From Archivesica marissinica (taxonomy: Eukaryota; Mollusca; Bivalvia; Venerida; Vesicomyidae): 64,000 nt of DNA. Positions within the stretch are counted from its first letter, which is position 1; every line of letters starts with the position of its first letter. This document shows positions 56,267 through 64,000 of this stretch, piece by piece. Location: the NCBI GenBank assembly GCA_014843695.1, contig CM026397.1, positions 50,281,799-50,345,798 on the forward strand. The letters run 5' to 3'. A model generated the notes under the pieces. It searched no databases and had not been told where the DNA came from. It saw nothing but the letters and a program-made list of their open reading frames with translations. Both the position numbers and the translations under genes were made by a program.

Positions 56267-56436
56267 CTCCTTCAGCGCCGAATAAATTCAGAGCATGTGC
56301 AGGTGCTTCAGCTCCACTGTCTGAAGAGCAATCAGCATATAGCCTGATCAGACGGCATGTTCTGTTCTGTCCGATCGGGTTCTCTACTTTTTTACAAAGT
56401 CGCTTTTATGCGACATTGGCGGTGAAAGAGTTAAAC
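56267..56436. mobile_element. Second TTAA-flanked short TIR element
   Basis: TTAACTCCTTCAGCGCCGAA at the left is mirrored by TTGGCGGTGAAAGAGTTAA at the right. That is TTAA outside ~13-bp inverted ends, with an internal hairpin AGTCGC-TTTTAT-GCGACA. About 170 bp and non-coding. Its termini differ from T1-T3. Confidence 0.6.
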
Positions 56437-57068
56437 AAATAGGAATCATGATTTATTCATTTTAAGAAGTTCTGATTATTCCAAAGTTGTCTCCATTTTC
56501 ATTATTATATCACATAACCAATTAGTGCGACATTTCCCTGAATCCGTAGACATTACATAATGCATCCAATGCGATAGAGAACATTAATACGTGTGACCAA
56601 TGTTTAGGATATGCAAAATGGTGCACAATGGAAGCTACCAATTCCGAAATGATCTATCAGAAACCGGACGTTTCTTCTTTTGGTGAAATGGGCATAATTC
56701 ATAATCACTTTCCCCTTTGACTCTCATGTTAAATCAATGATATTGGCAGAATTGTCACCCACAGAATGTCCCTTAAATTAAAATTATTTACATTATCTCT
56801 TAGAGATTTTCTAGCAACTAAAGGGTCTCTCTCCTGAGAGATATAGTTGGTGTTTACTACAAAATGTAGTCTGAAAACCGGACATTCTCAATTCCGGAAA
56901 ACGGACAGGAAATAATGTTGCAATTGGGCTAGATGTAATTTCCCTTCCTGAAACTAGAATGACTTTTCTGAAATACAACGTATATATACATGTATATCAA
57001 TAGTTAATCAGACGGTTGGTACTACAAAGGACTGGGGAAATATTGGGCATAGAAACCCGAGTACATAT
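56437..57068. other. Unannotated stretch, probably GPCR intron
   Basis: It lies downstream of the GPCR exon on the minus strand, so it is presumably intronic. CTCTTAGAGATTTTCTAGCA (~56797-56816) and TCTCTCCTGAGAGATATAG (~56826-56844) make small local palindromes. No further exon is recognised. Confidence 0.35.
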
Positions 57069-57069
57069 A

Positions 57070-57338
57070 CTAGAGGACATAGAAAACGCACACCTACACT
57101 ATATGATTATTATTACATGGATACGAAGGATTCAATCAAAGATATATCACATCTTTATTACAAAACACAAACTGAACAACTTTAAGAAAATGCATATATG
57201 TATTTATATACTTGTTTTTCATGTAATAACACACTTATCCGAAGTGTGCGTTTTCTATGTCCTCTAGTATAATTAAATAGTTATTGTTTTTCATGTAAAA
57301 CACACTTATCCGAAGTGTGCGTTTTCTATGTCCTCTAG
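57070..57338. mobile_element. TIR element (CTAGAGG family) inside the GPCR intron
   Basis: CTAGAGGACATAGAAAACGC at the left; the interior has TACGAAGGATTCAATCAAAG and CACATCTTTATTACAAAACA. The right terminus is present twice (ending at 57268 and 57338), so the right end has just begun to duplicate. TA flanks both outer ends. It lies ~75 bp past the splice donor of the receptor exon. Confidence 0.85.
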
Positions 57339-57412
57339 TACAGTTGTATCTGTAAAACTCTCATGTCGCTTGAAAATGTATTGTAGCACAACGAGACAGC
57401 ACAAGCATTACT

Positions 57413-57418
57413 ACTTAC
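57413..57418 (-). promoter_or_regulatory. Splice donor GTAAGT of the GPCR exon
   Basis: On the minus strand CAG is followed by GTAAGTAG, a near-consensus 5' splice site. It falls just where homology to the receptor family would require an exon junction; the frame read beyond it loses similarity (VSSNACAV...) and stops. Confidence 0.8.
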
Positions 57419-57781
57419 CTGTAAGTAAACAACCACTTTGCACATGGCTATCCCAAGAAACCATGACTGAATTGTATCGTATATAACTGAAGCCGGCAGG
57501 CAGATTGAAATGACGAGGAAATCAGCCGCTGCAAGGTTCACCAGAAAGTAATTTGTCACAGACTTCAAAGAACGACTCTTCCAGACTGAGTAACACACTA
57601 AGAAGTTCCCGACGGTGCCGACTAAGAATACGACGATGAATAAAACTATGAATATCCAATGATAAAAACGAGGTTCTATATGTTCAAAGATCTCATTTAA
57701 CCATTCTTCATCTGATTTGTTTACCGCTACAGAACTGTTTCCGCTTTCACTCACATTGTGCGTATCATTTAGCACAGTCAT
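57419..57781 (-). CDS. Rhodopsin-class GPCR, first coding exon (orexin/allatotropin receptor-like)
   Basis: 121 codons, from ATG at 57781 to CAG at 57419, followed by donor GTAAGT (57418-57413), phase 0. Seen in the sequence: an extracellular N-terminus with N-glycosylation sequons (NDT, NVS, NSS, NKS), then TM1 about residues 43-66 with the conserved GN (GTVGNFLVCYSVW). Next come the first loop SRSLKSVTNYF and TM2 about 78-100 with NLAAADF (the conserved Asp). ECL1 carries SWFLG, and Cys114 at the start of TM3 usually pairs with ECL2. The run VTNYFLVNLAAADF, ICLPAS and CKVVVYLQ is typical of orexin, allatotropin and related peptide receptors, which act at the plasma membrane through G proteins. 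The ATG has A at -3. The open frame continues upstream to a stop near 57907 without another ATG, so an upstream coding exon is possible. TM3-TM7 were not found. The ligand is inferred only at family level. Confidence 0.85.
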
Positions 57782-59439
57782 CTTAAGAGTGTTTACAGAA
57801 ACTGTACACGGTTCTTTATAAATTAATAAAAAGGGCCGCACGTGGAAACATGCCACTATATATGCATGCTTGATTGGTTTGATTCTATCTCTACTCTTAA
57901 ACGATCTTTATGTTCTTTCTCTATGATTTTAAACTACCGTGGTGCCTTAATGTGTGCACCAAGTTTACATTTAATTAACGATATTAATCAATCCGTAAAC
58001 GGGTGCCAAGAGAAAATCACATTATTTGAATATTTATATATCATTCACAGTCCATGATAGATACCGTCACAGCAATATGGATAACAATATTAATAAATAA
58101 AAGTGCTCTTTCAATCTAGCTCCCCTATCAATTCAGAAACAATTATCTATAAAAGTCATCTACAGGGAGTTCGCTTGCTTATTTTCAGCATAATTAATTG
58201 TCGTCGGCGTATCAGATGTCCGTCGGCGACCATCCAGTCATATTAGTAGCACTAATTACTCTCTAGTTGGTCGGTATTAATTCAATAAATTGCGTTTCTT
58301 ATAATTTCTAAATATCTATATGTCGAGATACATCTGACAGAATTATCCGCAGTAACTGTGTATTAACTCCGAAACATCTTTTTTTCTCAGAACATTTCAA
58401 ACAAATATATAATCTAAGGAGTATGCAGTCCGTGTTTAGCACATTCATGTTCACACATGCGTTTAGCTGCATGTCGTATCAGTCATTCATCATATTGGTA
58501 TTGCCGTTTGGTTCGGGTTTTCTCTCTCCGTACATCAGATTTCCTCGCCTCTAAATTCCAAGCATCTCTACATGCTACATTTGTATTGGAATTCAGCAAC
58601 GACTATGCAATTAGATCTAATACCTATGGCGAATCATATGATGGCAATAGGCTGCTATAAACTTAAACCAATAATAAAAAATATACATCATAGAGGTCGG
58701 TCTATCAGGGTGACTCGTGGGACCGGCATGCCACCTCAATACCGGCTAATGTCTAAATGTCTTTTGATTCATTTGTGTATTTTATTTATGTTCCCTATTG
58801 GCTTAAATCAATCGGACCGGAATTTACAAATCGATAAACATCGTGAAAGATTTTGAAGGTATTTGGTGAAGGCAGTAGTTAATTCTGAGAAAAAATACTT
58901 GTATTACACTGTATTATATAAATATGTAATACTAGGTTAATGGTGTAGGCTATACACATGGTTATGAAATATTTAATGCTGAATAAACTATTCGTATTCG
59001 TATTCGTAACTAACGTTGTTCGATACATTTGTTTCAACCTATTTAGACAATTCCTGAGCAAATTATTCCCTGAATTATAGGAGTGTGTTCATTGTTTTGT
59101 ATTGTCAATTGAATATTAAAATATTAAATTAAGCTTAAAACTAAAGTTGTGAATGACTACTTTAATGTTGTTGTACAAAGTGTGGACTCCCTAGATAGTT
59201 GTAATAGATATTCGATTTTCACCACACGTTATTAACTGAATACCCCTGTCAGTCGACACATGACACAACTATTTAATTGGTATAATTAATAAGCAGCGTC
59301 ATAAGACTCCATTGCGAATCGCAATCAATTGACAAAATGTCTGCGATACGAGTTACATGTGTATGAAAAAGAAGCATCGATTACACGAGCGTCATGTGTT
59401 TTACCAACACGGTTCGTCAGCGACTTGGATAACTAATCT
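57782..59439. other. Upstream flank of the GPCR exon, no feature recognised
   Basis: This would contain the 5' UTR, an upstream intron or the promoter of the receptor. TTTATAAAGAACC on the minus strand at ~57810-57822 is TATA-like but unproven. Plus-strand open frames at 58457-58856 show no domain. Confidence 0.35.
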
Positions 59440-60038
59440 TAATCAACAACAACAACAACAACACCTTTATTGCATTTAACATTCATACAATGTCTATAGC
59501 AAATACACGTAGGCATCGACATGGATTTACAAAATAGCAAGTTGTTAATATACTCTCTGCTTATACTAATTTTAGTTTCAATATACATTTGCGAAATATA
59601 TGTATTTTGCTAACTTTTACCAACAGTATTTGATTTTTCTGACAATTTATTAATAGTTGGCCATGAATAGTAATAACGTTTTAACTATTTCCTTCTAAGA
59701 TCTCTATATTTCGGACATATAAGAAGGAAATGATATTCACTTTCTATCATGCCTGTATTGCAATATGTACATATTCTTTGATTTCTGGGTATGTATTGAT
59801 ATCTTCCACGCTCGATAGCTAAATCATGGGATAAAGTTCGAAAGTGTGTCCAAGCCATTCTGAATCTGTCCTACTTGATAAAGTCTAAATGTTTTTTTCT
59901 CAAAACTGAACGAGTGTTTAAGCAAACAATATGTCTCTAACCGCCCTGAGTTATAAATAGAGGAATACCAGCTTTGATAATATATATCTAATATTCTTTG
60001 TTTTATCTCATTATTACCATTATCGTCTTATATATATT
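59440..60038 (-). mobile_element. 5'-truncated LINE, RT C-terminus and 3' end
   Basis: The minus strand encodes QRILDIYYQSWYSSIYNSGR, ETYCLLKHSFSFEKKTFRL. After a frameshift it continues FRMAWTHFRTLSHDLAIERG, RYQYIPRNQRICTYCN, ESEYHFLLICPKYRDLRR. The C-x2-C ... H-x4-C pattern and IPRNxRxCxxC are typical of the C-terminal domain of a LINE family. The 27.7-kb copy shows the same C-x-Y-x-DLR. The 3' end is a CAA-repeat run (GTTGTTGTTGTT on minus; 59447-59462). It has stops and at least one frameshift. Confidence 0.75.
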
Positions 60039-60050
60039 ATAATATATAAG

Positions 60051-60263
60051 TGTATTTACCGTCGTTACCGTTACCTAATAACACTTTCCTGGGCAGGCTC
60101 CAGCGGCAAACCAGTACTTCGTGCAACAACCTCCGGAAGAAACTGCCAACTATTTCATATAAATGAGACATGGTCTGAGCTGGGTTCGAACCAGTGACCA
60201 TCAGTGATGATATGTTACAGTGGTATACAAGTCAGCGACCGTAACCACTCGACCACAGAGATG
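60051..60263 (-). mobile_element. SINE group F, full length
   Basis: The minus-strand head CTCTGTGGTCGAGTGGTTAC (Ser/Leu-type A box) is followed by a long variable-arm-like region and box B CTGGTTCGAACCC. The body is AGCTCAGACCATGTCTCATT, GCCGCTGGAGCCTGCCCAGG, and the tail is AACGACGGTAAATACAC. A body copy is at 36911 and a head copy at 39601. Confidence 0.7.
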
Positions 60264-60298
60264 GACTCACCATCATCACTAAGTTCACAATAGGGTAT

Positions 60299-60835
60299 TT
60301 AAAGCGACATTACATCGCATAAAGCAAATAAAATGCATTCTGTTCGCGTATAAATGCATTGTTACTACAAATTATGCTGAATACATCGAACACTAACATT
60401 GAATCAATAAACAGTGTTCTTGTGGTATACAAACTTTCAAACGTGAAAGTAAGATTTCATATAACGGTCATCCATGCTCCTGATTTGACGTTTGTTGTCA
60501 TTGAAGTCAATACTAAACACACGATACTTTCGCTTAGAAATAATTAAATTAAGATTAGTCTACAAATAAATATGCATAGGCACACATGTGAGATAGCACG
60601 GTAAATCTGTACCATAACTCGTGTTATTCTGGATAAACGATTTGTATTACGCATGGATATCGACACTATTTACATTGTTTTGTTATGTCAACAAACCGCG
60701 TATACGACGTTTGTTTATTTGTTGAAATACTCAGTTTTTGAAGCAAATATTTGGGAAACAGTATACCATATAATAGCAAATTACATTCTGCAGACATTAA
60801 TATTTCGCGTTTTCACCGATGTAGTGTCGCTTTAA
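60299..60835 (-). mobile_element. TTAA-flanked TIR element T3
   Basis: The left end is TTAAAGCGACATTACATCGC; the right end is CGATGTAGTGTCGCTTTAA. The interior is the reverse complement of T2 (TGGTATACAAACTTTC region aside): CGGTAAATCTGTACCATAAC, CGCGTATACGACGTTTGTTT and ATACCATATAATAGCAAATT. About 537 bp, no transposase. Open frames at 60359-60547 and 60653-60835 are incidental. Confidence 0.8.
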
Positions 60836-61046
60836 TGGAGTACCCAAGTGTAAGCGGAAAGAAAAATCCTCGAAACCTGTCAGGTAATGCTTAAGCGTGT
60901 CATTGCATCAACTGAATGCGGAATATAAAATATCTCTGGGCAGATCGTAAAGTCTATCCATGTAGTCACTATGTGGTAATAACTTGACGGAGGGTCACGG
61001 TGTTATTAATGGAAGGGACATGTTTGCGTTCTACTTTTAAAATAAA

Positions 61047-61311
61047 TGTGTGTTTTACGTTTATTTATCGTCGTTACCGGTTGCCCATATGAGCGACGCC
61101 TCCTAAAGAGATTAGTCATTTTAGATGTTGGAGGATAGTGCATGATACAGACAGGGACCCAGTCCAGAGTCTCCTCTGGTTTTATACGTGCACGGTGTAA
61201 AGCACCGACACGATACATCGGTTTAATTGTATTAGGGTCAGAAGGGGGATTGAACCTGCGATTCCTGGATTACCAGTCCAGCGTGTTACCACTGGACTAC
61301 AGATCTGTTTG
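61047..61311 (-). mobile_element. SINE group C, minus strand, internal deletion
   Basis: The plus strand runs from TTTACGTTTATTTATCGTCG to GGATTACCAGTCCAGCGTGT, TACCACTGGACTACAGATC. The GATGGGACGTTAAAC-AGACTG segment is missing between CATCGGTTTAA and TTGTATTAGGG. Confidence 0.8.
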
Positions 61312-61422
61312 TTTAAAGATGAATATGGTGCACTTCAAATATATAGTTGCTATGATAAGTCCCTCCTCTACCCATTGCAGACCTTCCTCTAGACAAAATT
61401 GGCAGAGAAATATATGTAAAAC

Positions 61423-61588
61423 TGTCAAACCAGTGTTAGTGGTCCCCCGTTAAGCAGTCAACCCGTATTAAGCAGCAAGTTTCCATATTCCCAATGTATT
61501 GTTTTATTATACATTTCACCTATATATGCAAAGCAGCCACTTTCAGTGATTATCTTTGGTGGCTGCTTAAGACAGGTTTGACTGTTAG
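61423..61588. mobile_element. Short TIR element with AAGCAGCCA-type ends, copy 2
   Basis: The left end GTCAAACCAGTGTTAGTGGT is mirrored by GGTGGCTGCTTAAGACAGGT, TTGAC. It shares TTCCCAAT and the TTAAGCAGC motif with 11729-11967. No coding sequence. Confidence 0.65.
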
Positions 61589-61952
61589 CAGCCAGGCTGA
61601 CCAACAAACATTATAATATTTCATGTATGATGCCGATTGTTCAAGTTGTTGGTAGGGTTTCTTTTCAATTGTCGTGGATGTATACACGGTTGGACTAGAA
61701 GGAAACATATATTATATAATTATATCGAAACACAAATATTTCGGGGAAATTGTCGAAGTAGACGGAAGTATCCAATCCCATTCGAATTCTATGGTATACT
61801 ACGCATGCCTATAACTCGAAAACGAAGCAATGTAGGCATACTTATAGTTTCTATGGAACTCGTGTATGAAACGACATAATTATGACCTTTCATAAAAGTC
61901 AGACCCGTGACCTTGAGCTTGACCTTTCAATGTCAAATCAAGGTAATGTATA
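61589..61952. other. Unannotated stretch
   Basis: The plus open frame 61637-61879 has no recognised domain. Nothing else seen. Confidence 0.35.
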
Positions 61953-62704
61953 TAGATAGAGAGATAGAGATAGATTTCTTTATTTATAGAGGGTGACCTA
62001 ATTAGTTTTGAACTAATCCTCCTTAGGGCCCTCTTCAATTTGTTAACACTATAGAATAAATGTACATACACAATAATTATAACATAGTTATGCCGTACAA
62101 TATACATGCATAATGTTGTACAATGTAACTTAAACAACAGCCTAAGTAAATCAGGTACTTTGATAGAAATACAAAACGACATAAGCATATTGATTTACAA
62201 TCATTATATATATATAACTGTCTAGTGTCTACCAATTAAAACGTTGTATCCATACTTTACATTTTGTCTTGAATATATTTAAAGATCTGGATGTCTTAAT
62301 TTCAAATGGTAGACAATTCCATATCTTTGGACCAGAGTATTCTAATGATTTCTTATACATTGCACATCTAGGTCTTGGAATATAGAGATCCATATTTGAA
62401 ACATTTCTCAATGTCATATCTGAAGTAACTGAATTGCAATGTCTTAATTGAAAATGTTCATTCAAATAATTCGGTACAAGATTGTTCATAATTTTGTACA
62501 TTGTTACTGCTTTTTGAAAAATAATCCGTTGGTCAAAAGTCATTATATTAATTTCAGACATTGATTCACGCAAAGAAATATAATCTTGGCCCAGAATGAA
62601 TTTACAAGCTCGTCTCTGCAATCTTAATAATGTGTTGATATTTTGTTGTGTGGTGTTTCCCCATATGATACAACAATAATCAAAATGTGGTTGGATATAT
62701 GCCT
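61953..62704 (-). mobile_element. 5'-truncated LINE, RT C-terminal region and 3' UTR
   Basis: The minus frame reads AYIQPHFDYCCIIWGNTTQQ, then LLRLQRRACKFILGQDY, YKIMNNLVPNYLNEHF, LEYSGPKIWNCLPFEI and LNIFKTKCKVW, ending at 62229. The P-x-DY-x3-WG, QRRAC, P-YL and GPKIWNxLP blocks are the usual post-palm region of CR1/L2/Jockey-like LINEs. The frame is intact from ~62704 to its stop. The 3' UTR (62228-61953) ends TATAAATAAAGAAATCTATC, CTATCTCTC, a TCTATC-type microsatellite tail. A fragment of this 3' end is at 9205-9300. It is a different subfamily from the copy at 30467. Confidence 0.8.
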
Positions 62705-62851
62705 ATAGCGGGCTAGGTTTGCAAGATGTGTCGTTGTGTGTAGTGTGTAGTGTTTGTATAATATACATATACTACCCATTCTGCTCAACATATGAAGTCA
62801 AAATTCGGCATCATTTTTATTGATAATACATAGACATAGTTTATTAAATTC

Positions 62852-64000
62852 CAGTTAGGCTTTCAAGCACCTGAGGACGGACATACATACATATTATATA
62901 CAGTTAGGCTGTCAAGCCCCTGAGGACGGACATACATACATATTATATACAGTTAGGCTGTCAAGCCCCTGAGGACGGACATACATACATATTATATACA
63001 GTTAGGCTTTCAAGCCCATGAGGACGGACATACATACATATTATATACAGTTAGGCTTTCAAGCCCCTGAGGACGGACATACATACATATTATATACAGT
63101 TAGGCTTTCAAGCCCCTGAGGACGGACATACATACATATTATATACAGTTAGGCTTTCAAGCCCCTGAGGACGGACATACATACATATTATATACAGTTA
63201 GGCTTTCAAGCCCCTGAGGACGGACATACATACATATTATATACAGTTAGGCTTTCAAGCCCCTGAGGACGGACATACATACATATTATATACAGTTAGG
63301 CTTTCAAGCCCCTGAGGACGGACATACATACATATTATATACAGTTAGGCTTTCAAGCCCTGAGACGGACATACATAATATTATAAAGTTAGCTCAACCC
63401 CGAGGACGAATACATACATATTATATACAGTTAGGCTTTCAAGCCATGAGGACGGACATACATACATATTTATACAGTTAGGCTTTCAAGCCCCTGAGGA
63501 CGGACATACTACATATTATATACATTAGGCTTTCAAGCCCTGAGGACGGACATACATACATATTATATACAGTTAGGCTTTCAAGCCCCTGAGGACGGAC
63601 ATACATACATATTATATACAGTTAGGCTTTCAAGCCCATGAGGACGGACATACATACATATTATATACAGTTAGGCTTTCAAGCCCCTGAGGACGGACAT
63701 ACATACATATTATATACAGTTAGGCTTTCAAGCCCCTGAGGACGGACATACATACATATTATATACAGTTAGGCTTTCAAGCCCATGAGGACGGACATAC
63801 ATACATATTATATACAGTTAGGCTTTCAAGCCCCTGAGGACGGACATACATACATATTATATACAGTTAGGCTTTCAAGCCCATGAGGACGGACATACAT
63901 ACATATTATATACAGTTAGGCTTTCAAGCCCATGAGGACGGACATACATACATATTATATACAGTTAGGCTTTCAAGCCCATGAGGACGGACATACATAC
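62852..64000. repeat. 49-bp tandem array, ~23 units, continues past the window
   Basis: The unit is CAGTTAGGCTTTCAAGCCCC, TGAGGACGGACATACATACA, TATTATATA. CCCCTGAGG/CCCATGAGG and GGCTTTC/GGCTGTC variants occur. Between ~63355 and 63540 several units carry small deletions. The array is still running at position 64000. Confidence 0.95.

Noticed and set aside
57782..57856. Longer GPCR N-terminus starting at 57856
   Set aside because: The codon at 57856 is GTG, not ATG. The first ATG in this frame is at 57781, giving a glycosylation-rich N-terminus of normal length.

Overview
This window is repeat-dominated, AT-rich animal DNA, with no bacterial or viral gene organisation. The tRNA-derived SINEs, 5'-truncated LINEs, short terminal-inverted-repeat (TIR) elements and large minisatellites together suggest a lophotrochozoan, most likely a mollusc. 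That placement is inferred from repeat style; no species can be named. The only convincing host coding sequence is one exon of a rhodopsin-class GPCR on the minus strand (57419-57781). It resembles orexin/allatotropin-type receptors and ends at a clean GTAAGT splice donor. I did not find its other exons.

Layout. 1-10 kb: scattered SINEs, a 380-bp TIR element, a ~670-bp foldback element and a TIR element bounded by CTAGAGGACATAGAAAACGC. 10-13 kb: a palindromic array, an unidentified richer-GC open region and SINE fragments. 13.3-17 kb: a LINE reverse-transcriptase remnant split by a 2.86-kb array of 20-bp units that appears to have grown from the LINE's own codons. 17-21 kb: SINEs, a 22-bp array and paired inverted TIR elements. 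21.3-25.3 kb: a 4-kb array of 50-bp units. 26-27.2 kb: a 64/59-bp array. 27.7-33 kb: LINE 3' ends, several SINEs and a LINE RT pseudogene with two in-frame stops and a broken catalytic motif. 33.4-43.3 kb: 41-bp and 36-bp arrays, nested TIR elements including TTAA-flanked ones, a head-to-head SINE pair and a TIR element whose ends have been amplified into arrays. 43.4-54 kb: nearly continuous satellite (119/66-bp, 30-bp and 75-bp arrays). 54-62.7 kb: the GPCR exon with more LINEs, SINEs and TIR elements. 62.85-64 kb: a 49-bp array running off the window edge.

By my count about one third of the window is tandem array. Long open frames in the arrays follow from periods divisible by three (30, 36, 75 bp) or stop-free units (50 bp), and I do not treat them as genes. 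The SINEs fall into at least seven groups, called A to G here; the names are local labels. Group C has a tRNA-Thr(GGT)-like head, group B a Leu(CAG)-like head and group D an Arg(ACG)-like head. The group A tail matches the 3' end of the LINE at 30.5-32.2 kb, suggesting that LINE mobilised it. The main biological story is how transposable elements seed satellites: a LINE coding segment became a 143-copy minisatellite, and the ends of a TIR element became 36-bp and 38-bp arrays.
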